Source: Thermoplasmata archaeon | GTDB taxonomy: Archaea; Thermoplasmatota; Thermoplasmata; Lutacidiplasmatales; UBA184 | Assembly: GCA_013044425.1 (NCBI GenBank) | Contig: JABEUK010000054.1 | Coordinates: forward strand, 1-19,231 | DNA: 19,231 bases | Direction of reading: 5' to 3' | The notes under the pieces: generated by a model | Told to the model about the DNA's origin: nothing | The model's database searches: none | The model's input: the letters and a program-made list of their open reading frames with translations, nothing else | Shown: positions 7,180 to 14,705 of the stretch, in pieces | How the letters are laid out: the number at the start of each line of letters is the position of its first letter | Numbering within the stretch: the stretch's first letter is position 1 | Program-made: the position numbers and the translations under genes

Positions 7180-8783
7180 CACGCCAGGTAGTCGCGCGGG
7201 AGCGTCTTGAGCTCGGTGAAGGTCTCTCCGACCGTCTGGATGAACCGCTCCACGTCCTTGTCCGTGTGCGCGCTCGAGAAGGTGATCCGCTCGTAGTTGT
7301 CCGGATGCGTGTAGATCCCTTTGTCGAGCAGGAGTTGGTGGTTGCGCAAGTAGAGGTTCCAGTCGATCTGGAGAGCCTCCCGGTAGTTCTGGATCTTCTT
7401 GCGGCGGGTGAAGAAGTACTGCAGCATCCCGTTGACCGACTGGACCAGGACGGAGACCTTAGCGTCGCGCGCGGCCTGCTCGATGCCTTTCTCGAGCTTG
7501 TCGGTGAGGTGCCCGAAGCGCGCGTACAACTCCTCTCCTCCGCGGGCGAGGTGCTTGAGATTCGCGAGGGTACCGGCGAGGGAGAGGTTGTTCGCGAAGT
7601 ACGTACCTCCGAACGAGATCCGGCCCGGGGCGATCGAGTCCATGTACTCGGCCTTCCCCGAGACCGCCGAGATCGGCACGCCTCCGCCAAGCGCCTTCGC
7701 CCAGCACGAGAGATCGGGCTCGACCCCATAGAGCTGCTGCGCGCCTCCGGGCGCCACGCGGAATCCCGTGAACACCTCGTCAAAGATGACCAGGATCTCG
7801 TTCTGGTGCGCGATCTCCACGATCCGTTTCAGGTACTCCGGGACCGGCGCGATGACCCCCGCGTTCGCCATGATCGGTTCCAGGATCACGCAGGCGAGCC
7901 GATCGCGGTAGCGCTTGACCATCCGCTCGAAGGAGACGATGCTGTTGTACTGGGCGACCATCACGTAGTCCGTGACGCCCGGCGGAATCCCGGCGGAGTT
8001 CGGGAGCGGACGGGGATACTCGTCCAGGCCCGCCACGATGGGCGGAGCCTCGGCGCTGATCAGCGCGTAGTCGTGCTGGCCGTGGTAGTGGCCCTCGAAC
8101 TTCAAGATGGCATCCTTGCCGGTCACGGCGCGGGCGATCCGGATAGCGTTCATCGTGGCGTCGGAACCGTTCGAGCAGAACGCGACGCGTTCGGCGCTTG
8201 GGACGAGCCGGCGGAACTGCTTCGCTACGTCGATCTCGAGCTCGGTGGGGGCGGCAAAGTGGATCCCCTTCTCGGCCTGCTCGGCGATCGCACGCACCTG
8301 GTCCGCGGGCGCGTGCCCGTTGATGAGGCACCCGTACGCGAGGTTGAAGTCGAGATACTCGTTCTCGTCCTCGTCCCAGATGCGGGCGCCCTTCCCGCGA
8401 GCGATGAACGGGGGGCACGGGTCGTAGGAAGCGACCCGGATCAAGGAACTCGATGCGTTTGGAACGTAGAGCTTCCCCTCAGCGAAGAGCTTCGCGCTCT
8501 TCTTGAGCTTCGGAACGAGCCGGGCGATCGGGATCGGCAGTTCCGGTGGGATCTCGACCTCGACGACGAGCGGGGCCGAGGTTGGGTCCTTCTTGGCCTC
8601 CCGCGACGGTTCCTCTTTCCGCGTATCGGACGCGGCGACGTTCTCGGTCGAGACGATGGGAGGCTGGGCGGCGCCCTCCGCCTTCAGGCCCGCCGGCAGC
8701 TCCCGTACCGGTCGGCCATCCGCGCCCGGGCGGTCGCCCGGGGCGCGGGGTTGGGGAGTTGGGGCGGTCTCCGATTCCGCCAT
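7179..8783 (-). CDS. Glutamate-1-semialdehyde aminomutase-like class III aminotransferase with N-terminal extension
   Basis: This 534-residue enzyme belongs to the GSA 2,1-aminomutase branch of class III PLP enzymes. Landmarks are VAFCSNGSDATMNAIRIAR (200-218), EGHYHGQHD (230-238), VILEPIMAN (299-307), IFDEVFTGFR with Asp 335, CWAKALGGGVP with Schiff-base Lys 363, and SFGGTYFANN. True HemL is about 430 residues; here an extra 75-95 residues, rich in Pro, Ala, Glu and Lys and probably disordered, precede the fold. The C-terminal third also departs from HemL, and the neighbours are catabolic rather than tetrapyrrole genes, so an amino-acid aminomutase or transaminase is more likely than haem synthesis. 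The start ATG 8783 is supported by GGAGATGA (8798-8791) 7 nt upstream and a TATA element at 8826-8834. It leads the operon with the small ORF and the aldehyde dehydrogenase. Confidence 0.88.
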   Translation of the reverse strand: MAESETAPTPQPRAPGDRPGADGRPVRELPAGLKAEGAAQPPIVSTENVAASDTRKEEPSREAKKDPTSAPLVVEVEIPPELPIPIARLVPKLKKSAKLFAEGKLYVPNASSSLIRVASYDPCPPFIARGKGARIWDEDENEYLDFNLAYGCLINGHAPADQVRAIAEQAEKGIHFAAPTELEIDVAKQFRRLVPSAERVAFCSNGSDATMNAIRIARAVTGKDAILKFEGHYHGQHDYALISAEAPPIVAGLDEYPRPLPNSAGIPPGVTDYVMVAQYNSIVSFERMVKRYRDRLACVILEPIMANAGVIAPVPEYLKRIVEIAHQNEILVIFDEVFTGFRVAPGGAQQLYGVEPDLSCWAKALGGGVPISAVSGKAEYMDSIAPGRISFGGTYFANNLSLAGTLANLKHLARGGEELYARFGHLTDKLEKGIEQAARDAKVSVLVQSVNGMLQYFFTRRKKIQNYREALQIDWNLYLRNHQLLLDKGIYTHPDNYERITFSSAHTDKDVERFIQTVGETFTELKTLPRDYLA

Positions 8784-8790
8784 GAGAATT

Positions 8791-8798
8791 TCATCTCC
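8791..8798 (-). promoter_or_regulatory. Strong Shine-Dalgarno for the 8783 gene
   Basis: The minus strand reads GGAGATGA ending 7 nt before ATG 8783. This fixes the start and shows that the long N-terminal extension is translated. Confidence 0.7.
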
Positions 8799-8825
8799 GT
8801 AACTGCCTCATCGAGCCGGGGGACC

Positions 8826-8834
8826 ATATATATA
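8826..8834 (-). promoter_or_regulatory. TATA box for the 8783-5545 operon
   Basis: ATATATATA stands out in GC-rich surroundings. Transcription starting about 25 bp leftward, near 8805, would give a leader of roughly 20 nt that includes the Shine-Dalgarno at 8798-8791. The geometry is what an archaeal TBP-dependent promoter predicts. Confidence 0.65.
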
Positions 8835-9104
8835 GGCAGCGAACCAACGGAATCCGTGGTACGCAAGATGTACGTTATAATATATTTTCACGCGTGTTAA
8901 GTTAAAGGACCCTTCATCGATGATATTGCCAATTTACCATCCAAAACACTGCTATAAGCTCTCCAAATTATCCACTTCGGACACGGTTGGGTAACCCTTC
9001 ACCTGCCGAGTGGGGTCCCCGCGTGGGCCGGTCTCCGAGGCCCCGAAGTTTGATGCGTTCGCAGGCGCCATGCTCTCCTGGGGCTGCGGGCCCCCGGGGG
9101 TTGC
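8835..9104. other. A/T-rich divergent control region with no gene
   Basis: No ORF of note lies here. From about 8866 to 8985 the base composition drops sharply to A/T-rich inside a GC-rich genome. It contains TTATAATATATTTT (8876-8889), the perfect palindrome TCATCGATGA (8914-8923), ATGATATTG (8920-8928, repeated at 16224-16232 before the regulator gene) and CTATAAGC (8953-8960). The last could be the TATA element of the rightward epimerase gene with a leader over 100 nt. From 9000 on the sequence is GC-rich again. Confidence 0.5.
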
Positions 9105-10073
9105 ATGGCGTCGCACGGGAATCCACGACCCAACGACAGGTGGATCCGCGTGATCGATAGCCACACCGAAGGAGAACCCACCCGCGTGATCCTCTCCGGG
9201 GGCCCCGACCTTGGGAGCGGATCGTTCGCGAGCCGGGTCGAGCGCTTCCGAAACCATCACGACGACTTTCGTCGGCTCATCGTAGACGAGCCGAGGGGCT
9301 CGCCCATCGCCGTCGGGGCGCTCCTCTGCGCACCGGTCGCACCGGTCGCGTCCGGTGTGGTTTTCTTCAACAACACCGGATACCTCGGGATGTGCGGACA
9401 CGGTACGATCGGCGTGCTCGTTACCCTCCACCACCTGGGCCGGATCTCGGCCCCGGGAACCTATCGGCTCGAGACGCCGGTCGGCGTGGTTTCCGCCGAT
9501 CTGCACAGCGCACACGAGGTGACGTTCACCAACGTCGCGAGCTACCGGCATCGCAAGGACGTCGATCTCGAGGTCCCTGGGTACGGACGGGTCCGCGGCG
9601 ATATCGCCTGGGGCGGGAACTGGTTCTTCCTTGTCACCGATTCGACCACGGAGCTGCGACTTGCCGACGTGCCCGCGCTCACGGACCGGACCGTTGCCAT
9701 TCGACAGGAACTGCGCCGAAAGGGCATCACCGGGGCCGATGGGGCGGAGATCGATCACATCGAGCTCTCCGGACCGCCGCAACGACCCGACGCGGATGGA
9801 CGGAACTTCGTGCTCTGCCCGGGGGGCGCGTACGATCGCTCCCCCTGTGGCACGGGAACGAGTGCGAAGATGGCCTGCCTACACGCGGATGGAGAGCTTG
9901 CCGAGGGAGCGCTCTGGCGGCAGGAGAGCGTTCTCGGCACGCGATTCGTAGGTCGACTCTTGCGCCGCGACGGGATCCTCTACCCTACGATCCGCGGCTC
10001 GGCCTACGTCACGGGTGAAACGGAACTTCTCGTCGACCAGGACGATCCGTTGATCCGGAATCCACAAGGGTGA
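9105..10073 (+). CDS. Proline racemase family, probable 4-hydroxyproline 2-epimerase
   Basis: This 322-residue cofactor-independent epimerase inverts the alpha-carbon of proline or 4-hydroxyproline with two Cys acting as acid and base. Both are present: MCGHGTIG with Cys 97 and [17 protein letters not shown] with Cys 248. This rules out the Thr-containing 3-hydroxyproline dehydratase subgroup. The N-terminal [11 protein letters not shown] and GGPDLG, plus CLHADGEL after the second Cys, look closer to hydroxyproline epimerases than to true proline racemases; this is memory-based. The DapA-family gene 106 bp downstream supports hydroxyproline breakdown. ATG 9105 keeps the first beta-strand (IRVIDSHT). 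GTG 9150 has a better Shine-Dalgarno (AGGTGG, 9138-9143, 6 nt spacing) but would cut into that strand, so the start is not settled. Confidence 0.9.
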   Translation: MASHGNPRPNDRWIRVIDSHTEGEPTRVILSGGPDLGSGSFASRVERFRNHHDDFRRLIVDEPRGSPIAVGALLCAPVAPVASGVVFFNNTGYLGMCGHGTIGVLVTLHHLGRISAPGTYRLETPVGVVSADLHSAHEVTFTNVASYRHRKDVDLEVPGYGRVRGDIAWGGNWFFLVTDSTTELRLADVPALTDRTVAIRQELRRKGITGADGAEIDHIELSGPPQRPDADGRNFVLCPGGAYDRSPCGTGTSAKMACLHADGELAEGALWRQESVLGTRFVGRLLRRDGILYPTIRGSAYVTGETELLVDQDDPLIRNPQG

Positions 10074-10084
10074 GCGTTCGCGAA

Positions 10085-10099
10085 GCCAACGCCGTTGGC
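10085..10099. repeat. Perfect hairpin between epimerase and DapA-family genes
   Basis: GCCAAC (10085-10090) and GTTGGC (10094-10099) form a 6-bp stem with a 3-nt loop in the 106-bp spacer. A short TTCGCGAA palindrome lies just before it. No T-tract follows, so it may be an mRNA processing or attenuation structure rather than a terminator. Confidence 0.35.
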
Positions 10100-10164
10100 G
10101 ACGGATGCGCGCACCTCGAGGGCCGAAACCTCCATCTGGCCGGTTCCGGTGCGCGGACGGACCC

Positions 10165-10172
10165 GGGAGGAG
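10165..10172 (+). promoter_or_regulatory. Shine-Dalgarno fixing the start of the DapA-family gene
   Basis: GGGAGGAG lies 7 nt before ATG 10180. It shows the gene starts at MTWSGVWPAL rather than at the upstream in-frame ATG 10105. Confidence 0.75.
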
Positions 10173-10179
10173 CGTGTCG

Positions 10180-11079
10180 ATGACCTGGAGCGGTGTCTGG
10201 CCGGCCCTTACGACCCCGTTCGATCCGTCGCTGGAGGTCGATCTGCCCTTTCTCGAGCGGCACGTTCGATGGTTGCTCGATTCCGGGTGCGCAGGTGTGG
10301 TCGTGCTCGGCTCGCTCGGAGAGGCTCCGGCGCTCACCGCGGAGGAGAAGATGCGGATCGTCGAGAGCGCGGTGCGCGCTGCCGGCCGCATGCCGGTGCT
10401 TGTCGGGGTCTCGGCCTACTCCACTGCGGATGCGGCTCGATTCGCGCGCGCGGCCGAGGAGTGGGGCGCGAGCGGGCTCATGGTGCTTCCGCCGTACGTT
10501 TACCACGGGGACGCCCGGGAGGTGCGCACCCACTTCTCGCAGGTATTCCGTGCCACGCGGCTTCCGTGCATGCTGTACAACAACCCGATCGCCTACGGCA
10601 CCGACGTGGTACCCGACGATATCGAGGCGCTGGCGCGCGACCACCCCAATCTCGTCGCCGTCAAGGAGTCGAGCGGAGACGTCCGGCGCATCACCGATCT
10701 CGGGTTTCGGCTGGATTCCCACGTCGCTCGGTTCGTCGGGATCGATGACCAGATCTTGGAGGGGATGGCCGCCGGGGCGTCCGGATGGGTGGCCGGGCTT
10801 GCCAACGCGCTCCCTCGAGAATCGGTCGAATTGTTCGACGCGTCGCGCGCCGGACGGCAGGCCGATGCGCTCGCGCGATATCGCTGGTTCTTGCCGCTGC
10901 TCCGTCTCGATGCGGATCCGAAGTTCGTCCAGTTGATCAAGCTCGTTCAGCACGAGGTGGGAATGGGGACCTCTCGGGTGCGTCCTCCACGGCTCGAACT
11001 CCACTCCGAGGAGCTGGACCGGACCCGACGACTGATCCAGACGACGCTCTCGAACCGCCCGAACGCCCCATCGGGCTGA
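10180..11079 (+). CDS. DapA-family lyase, probable 1-pyrroline-4-hydroxy-2-carboxylate deaminase
   Basis: This 299-residue (beta/alpha)8 Schiff-base enzyme belongs to the dihydrodipicolinate synthase/N-acetylneuraminate lyase superfamily. The substrate-loop motif is LGSLGEAPALT (43-53, replacing GTTGE), the catalytic Tyr is in MLYNNP (Tyr 133), and the Schiff-base Lys is in VAVKESSGD (Lys 162). The ending VQLIKLVQHEVG with VRPPRLEL resembles hydroxyproline-pathway deaminases, which convert pyrroline-4-hydroxy-2-carboxylate to 2-oxoglutarate semialdehyde. The preceding epimerase gene strongly favours that role over lysine biosynthesis. The start at ATG 10180 is set by a strong GGGAGGAG; the in-frame extension back to 10105 has no family similarity. 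It is the last rightward gene before a convergent junction. Confidence 0.9.
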   Translation: MTWSGVWPALTTPFDPSLEVDLPFLERHVRWLLDSGCAGVVVLGSLGEAPALTAEEKMRIVESAVRAAGRMPVLVGVSAYSTADAARFARAAEEWGASGLMVLPPYVYHGDAREVRTHFSQVFRATRLPCMLYNNPIAYGTDVVPDDIEALARDHPNLVAVKESSGDVRRITDLGFRLDSHVARFVGIDDQILEGMAAGASGWVAGLANALPRESVELFDASRAGRQADALARYRWFLPLLRLDADPKFVQLIKLVQHEVGMGTSRVRPPRLELHSEELDRTRRLIQTTLSNRPNAPSG

Positions 11080-11082
11080 GAG

Positions 11083-11106
11083 CGCCCCCTCGGTAGAGGG
11101 TGGGGG
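11083..11106. terminator. Hairpin in convergent intergenic gap
   Basis: CGCCCCCTC and GAGGGTGGGG pair around a GGTA loop with one bulged T. The gap is only 46 bp between two convergent stop codons, so this hairpin could separate both transcripts. There is no clear T-run, so it is only a candidate. Confidence 0.35.
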
Positions 11107-11125
11107 ATCCCATCTTGACTGGATC

Positions 11126-12331
11126 CTAGCGTTGGCGGACGACGTCCAGGGGCGCGAGCTCCCGCTCGGGAGGCGCGATCGTCGTCTCGATGCCCCGTCG
11201 TGCGAGCTCGTGCCGGAACCGAGGCGCGGGCACGCACACTTCGGGGGGAAGCACGCCGACGCCCGTGATCTCTCCGCGCGCGATCATTTCCGCGCCGATC
11301 GAGCCGGCCACTCCGACCGCGTACTCCGTAGCGCTGAGCTGCCAATCCGGCCGCGGAGGGAAACGTGCGATCGCGTGGCGTACGGCTGGACGGCCACCGA
11401 GCGTACCGTGCACCTCGATGTCGCAGACTTCCCAATCCTCGATCGTCACGCCGGGCGGGGCTCCGAGCAGGCCTTCTCGCTTCAGCAAAGCGGCGAGGAA
11501 TTCGCGGGGCACCACCGACCGATCTCCGACCTGAACGGGTCGATCGGATCCGAGCCCGAGCAACGCCATCGTTCGCATGAGATCGATCCCGGGACCCCCT
11601 TCCTTCCATTCGCAATGGCGTAGCCCTTTCGCTCGCAGACTCTCAGGGAGCGTGGCGGCCTCCGAGTGCAAGGTCCGATACACGCGGGTGCGACCCACCG
11701 GGGATGGGAAGTCGTACTCCTCGGCCCCACTCATCGCGGGCTGTTCTCGGTACTCCCCGTGGTCGAAGATCACGGCCGGCTGGACCATTTCATCGAGGAA
11801 GGTGCTCGGGGACCATGTGAACGCGATCTCGGGCCCGTTTTCGGTGAAGTCCTTCCACCCATCGCGGATGAGGATCGACTCGACGCGTTCCAGGTCTCGG
11901 CACGCCGCCATGGCGAGCACGTTCGAGATGCCGGGAACCTGGCCGAGGCCGGGAATGGCCAGAAGCTGGGCCTCACGGAACTTCGGATCCAGGGCGAGTT
12001 GGCTCCGTGTGGTGTGGAAGAGCCCACCGAAGTCGAGGTAGGGGACCCCCGCGGTGAGACAGGCGTTCATGACCGTGAGGTTGAACGTGTACTGGACCGC
12101 ATTGACGCAGACCGAGGCGCCCTCCAGGAGCTGGGCGAGGGCCGCGGCGTCGCGAACGTCGATCCGTTGGGCGCGGACCCGCTGCGGAGCTCCGGCACGT
12201 CGCGCGGCGTCCCGCGCGAGCTCCTCATCGAGATCGGCGACGACGATGGAGTCGAACTGGTGACCGGCCGCCAGATCACGGACGGTGCACCGCCCGGTCA
12301 GGCCACCCCCTCCAAGGACCACGACGCGCAT
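11126..12331 (-). CDS. Saccharopine dehydrogenase-family oxidoreductase (lysine 6-dehydrogenase-like)
   Basis: This 401-residue protein has an N-terminal Rossmann fold (VVVLGGGGLTGR, residues 3-14; VVADLD acidic end of beta-2 for NAD) followed by the saccharopine-dehydrogenase C-terminal domain. VCVNAVQYTFN, LDFGG, IPGLGQVPGISNVLA, VESILIRDG, PAVIFDHGEYREQP and the C-terminal ARGEITGVGVLPPE recall bacterial L-lysine 6-dehydrogenase along the whole length. That enzyme oxidises the lysine epsilon-amine to give allysine/piperideine-6-carboxylate. Related archaeal and bacterial members of unknown substrate exist, so the reaction is inferred. It lies 32 bp after the unknown 217-residue gene and ends the glnA-led minus-strand run. 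The product would suit the semialdehyde dehydrogenase and transaminases nearby. Confidence 0.85.
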   Translation of the reverse strand: MRVVVLGGGGLTGRCTVRDLAAGHQFDSIVVADLDEELARDAARRAGAPQRVRAQRIDVRDAAALAQLLEGASVCVNAVQYTFNLTVMNACLTAGVPYLDFGGLFHTTRSQLALDPKFREAQLLAIPGLGQVPGISNVLAMAACRDLERVESILIRDGWKDFTENGPEIAFTWSPSTFLDEMVQPAVIFDHGEYREQPAMSGAEEYDFPSPVGRTRVYRTLHSEAATLPESLRAKGLRHCEWKEGGPGIDLMRTMALLGLGSDRPVQVGDRSVVPREFLAALLKREGLLGAPPGVTIEDWEVCDIEVHGTLGGRPAVRHAIARFPPRPDWQLSATEYAVGVAGSIGAEMIARGEITGVGVLPPEVCVPAPRFRHELARRGIETTIAPPERELAPLDVVRQR

Positions 12332-12363
12332 CGAACCTTCGCGTTGCCTCGCGCGTTGGGAAG

Positions 12364-13017
12364 TTACTTTCCTGCGCGTCGCCGGGCGACGGCGGATCGA
12401 GGCTCGGTCGTTACGCTCGGTGGCGCAGCAGGCGTCATCGGTGGGGACTTCGGAATGGCGGCCGCGTCGGCCGACTCTGCGTCTCCCCGGGCGAGGATCG
12501 ACTGGAAGGTTTCAAAGTGCCTCAGGAAGGGGTCGGCCCGACGCTGGTTCTCGACGTCCCCGAGCGCGATCTCGAGCTGCGCCTTCGCCTTCGGATCCCC
12601 GCTCTGCGCACGGACCGCGTAGACGCACAGGAGCTGGTAGTGCGCGAGCACGTACGAATCGGGGCGGGGGCGGCTCATGTCGCCTTTGCGGGGCCGGTAG
12701 ATCCGATCGAACGGAACGGCCTCGGCGACCGCTTTCTTCTGAGAGAACCCAAAGTATCGGCCGGGGCCGAGCACGCGTGTTACCTCTCGAACATTGTTGG
12801 AGAGCGCGTTCGAGAGTCGGTCGCATTCGTGCCAGCACCAGAGCCCGAACCCGTAGTCGCCGGCGGTGTACGCCTGCCATGCCTGATCGTACAGCCGCCG
12901 TTCCTTCTCTTCGCTGGACCACTCCGGCAGTAGCTCCGCTCTCCAGTCGGAAACGATCAGATCGACCTTGATCGTGGGAGAGAATTCGGCGAACTTGGGA
13001 ACGGTTGGAACGCCCAC
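12364..13017 (-). CDS. Unknown 217-residue soluble protein, Trp/Tyr-rich
   Basis: I do not recognise this family. The core (about 20-165) is rich in aromatics and charged residues: DWRAELLPEW, AYTAGDYGFGLWCWHECDRL, VLGPGRYFGFSQKKA, then a likely helical part AHYQLLCVYAVRAQSGDPKAKAQLEIALGD. The last 45 residues are Pro/Ala/Thr-rich and end in ARRRAGK, probably disordered. There is no signal peptide or membrane helix. A single Cys-x3-Cys does not occur; WCWHEC (one Cys either side of Trp-His-Glu) is the most metal-like spot. The start is GTG 13017, supported by GGAGGAGGT on the minus strand about 6 nt upstream. It is sandwiched between amidohydrolase (54 bp) and the Lys6DH-like gene (32 bp), so it probably acts with them. 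Confidence 0.75.
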   Translation of the reverse strand: MGVPTVPKFAEFSPTIKVDLIVSDWRAELLPEWSSEEKERRLYDQAWQAYTAGDYGFGLWCWHECDRLSNALSNNVREVTRVLGPGRYFGFSQKKAVAEAVPFDRIYRPRKGDMSRPRPDSYVLAHYQLLCVYAVRAQSGDPKAKAQLEIALGDVENQRRADPFLRHFETFQSILARGDAESADAAAIPKSPPMTPAAPPSVTTEPRSAVARRRAGK

Positions 13018-13021
13018 GTTT

Positions 13022-13030
13022 CGACCTCCT
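13022..13030 (-). promoter_or_regulatory. Shine-Dalgarno deciding a GTG start
   Basis: The minus strand reads GGAGGAGGT followed by CGAAAC and GTG 13017. The near-perfect match identifies GTG as the start of the unknown 217-residue protein. Confidence 0.7.
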
Positions 13031-13071
13031 CCCCCCGGACCTTTAGACGTTTCGGGGACCCTCGCCCACGT

Positions 13072-14622
13072 TCATGCAACGCGCGATCCCCCGCTCCAAG
13101 TCTCGGCCACGGGCGCGACGGACCGATCCAAGATCTCCTCAAGGCTAGCGCCGTTGAGCACGACCAGATCGGCGCGTGCTCCCGCTCGCAGTGACCCGAT
13201 CGACTCGTCTCCCAACGCACGGCCGCCGTTCACCGTGTAGAGGGCCACGGCCATCTCCGGACCGAGCCTCTCGGAGCGGTTCGGGTTCGCCGAACGTCCG
13301 ACGCGGTCGGTCCGTCGGACCGCGCAGCGGATCCCCACCCACGGATCGAGCGAATCGAAGGGAGCGTCGCTCGAGCCCGCCAGTAGGTGTCCCTTATCGA
13401 GGAGGGTTCGGAAGGCATACGCCCATCGAACCCGTTCCGACCCGAGGCGCTCTTCGAGCCAATAATCGCTCGCCAGGAACCCCGGCTGGACGATCAGCGC
13501 CGGCCGGATCCGGTCGATCCGATCCATCGTCGATGGCGGAGTGAGGGAGGCGTGTTCGATGCGACCGGGAGGGGAAGGAGACCGATCCGTCTCGAGCGCA
13601 CCGAGCGCCCGATCGATCGCCTCGTTACCGATCGCGTGGATTCCCGGAGCGAGCCCGCGGGAGCGCGCCCGCACGACCACCTCCGCGAGTTGGGCCGGGG
13701 AAGCGACGGCGATGCCCGAGGTCTCCGGGGCGTCCAGGTAGGGGCGATCCAGGAGCGCGGTTCGCCCTCCGAACGACCCATCCGCGAAGGTCTTGACCCC
13801 GATCACCCGCACGGACTCGGACGGACCCGAACCGTCGATCGCTCCCGCGTGTTCCACGGCGTCGAGGTACCGGATCCCGACGTACAGTCGTACTTGGAGG
13901 GGGAGACGACCCGCACGCGCCAGCGTACGCAATCCTTCGATCTCGGATAGATCGGCCCGCATCGAGGCGACGCTGGTCAGGCCCATCCGCACGGCCGATC
14001 GCACGGTCGGTTCGAGCCTCGACGCGTCCATGACGAGTGCGCTCTGGGCGATCGGCTCGGCCAGAGATAGCGCGCTCTCGTAGAGGAGCCCATTCGGCTC
14101 TCCGCGCGAGTCGCGTCCGATGGCCCCACCCGGAGGATCGGGCGTTCCTCGCTCGATCCCCATGAGGGCGAGTGCCGGGCTGTTGGTCCACGCCACGTGC
14201 CCACAGATGCGGTAGAGCACGGTCGGCCGATCGGGAGCGGACCGGTCGAGGTCCCGGCGATCCGGCCACCGCCCGTCGATGAGTTCGTCCTGGTTCCATC
14301 CGCGACCGAAGATCGGACCGTTCGGGTTTCGGACCGACCAGTCGGTGATCCTCTCTCCCGCGTCCGCGATCGAGCGCGCCCCATCGAGGGCCACTCCCTC
14401 TCGCTGGCGAACGAGTTCGGAGAGATGCAGGTGAGCGTCCACGAGCCCCGGGAGCACGAGGCGGCCCGCGAGCCGGTTCGTTTCGACTCCCGTGGGGCTC
14501 GCGCGGCGAACCTCTTCCTCGGTACCGGCGACGACCACGCGGCCATCCTCGATCAGGAGCGACTCCGCGTATCCGCTCCCGGTGAAGATGCGCCCGCCGA
14601 TCCATCGACGTGCGTCGACCAT
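13072..14622 (-). CDS. Amidohydrolase family 3 (YtcJ-like) metal-dependent hydrolase
   Basis: This 516-residue protein is a TIM-barrel amidohydrolase of the YtcJ/N-substituted formamide deformylase-like branch. It would hydrolyse a C-N bond, probably an amide or imine of a small molecule. Landmarks are LVLPGLVDAHLHLSE with metal His 64 and His 66, GVKTFADGSFGG with Lys 277 (possible carboxylated metal bridge), GIHAIGNEAID with His 329, RIEHASL with His 357, LAGSSDAPFDSLDPW with Asp 419, and GSLRAGARADLVVL near the C-terminus. The start is ATG 14622, with GGAGG about 7 nt upstream. The frame stays open to 15195 inside glnA, but that part is antiphase glnA sequence. It lies 83 bp after glnA, probably in one transcript. 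Hydrolysis of a gamma-glutamyl or cyclic amide made upstream is only a thought. Confidence 0.88.
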   Translation of the reverse strand: MVDARRWIGGRIFTGSGYAESLLIEDGRVVVAGTEEEVRRASPTGVETNRLAGRLVLPGLVDAHLHLSELVRQREGVALDGARSIADAGERITDWSVRNPNGPIFGRGWNQDELIDGRWPDRRDLDRSAPDRPTVLYRICGHVAWTNSPALALMGIERGTPDPPGGAIGRDSRGEPNGLLYESALSLAEPIAQSALVMDASRLEPTVRSAVRMGLTSVASMRADLSEIEGLRTLARAGRLPLQVRLYVGIRYLDAVEHAGAIDGSGPSESVRVIGVKTFADGSFGGRTALLDRPYLDAPETSGIAVASPAQLAEVVVRARSRGLAPGIHAIGNEAIDRALGALETDRSPSPPGRIEHASLTPPSTMDRIDRIRPALIVQPGFLASDYWLEERLGSERVRWAYAFRTLLDKGHLLAGSSDAPFDSLDPWVGIRCAVRRTDRVGRSANPNRSERLGPEMAVALYTVNGGRALGDESIGSLRAGARADLVVLNGASLEEILDRSVAPVAETWSGGSRVA

Positions 14623-14705
14623 GCGTCCCTCCTCCCTCCGACCCGTCGGGTATCCCCGGAAGGACCGAGCGGAGGAAAAGGTTGGACACCGCTCGAGTGC
14701 CGGAC

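Noticed and set aside
5230..8900. Very long plus-strand open frames (5230-7191 and 7266-8900) antisense to the aldehyde dehydrogenase and aminomutase-like genes
   Set aside because: They are rich in Arg, Gly, Asp and Val with no motif, as expected for the opposite strand of G/C-ending codons. The minus-strand proteins show full catalytic signatures.
9070..9153. 27-codon upstream ORF ending TGA on top of GTG 9150
   Set aside because: It would suit a translational relay if the epimerase began at GTG 9150, but that start cuts the first beta-strand, and the ORF has no clear Shine-Dalgarno. Probably chance.
11105..11126. Paired GGATCC sites at the convergent gene junction
   Set aside because: A 6-bp palindrome repeated once in GC-rich sequence is expected by chance; no further symmetry.
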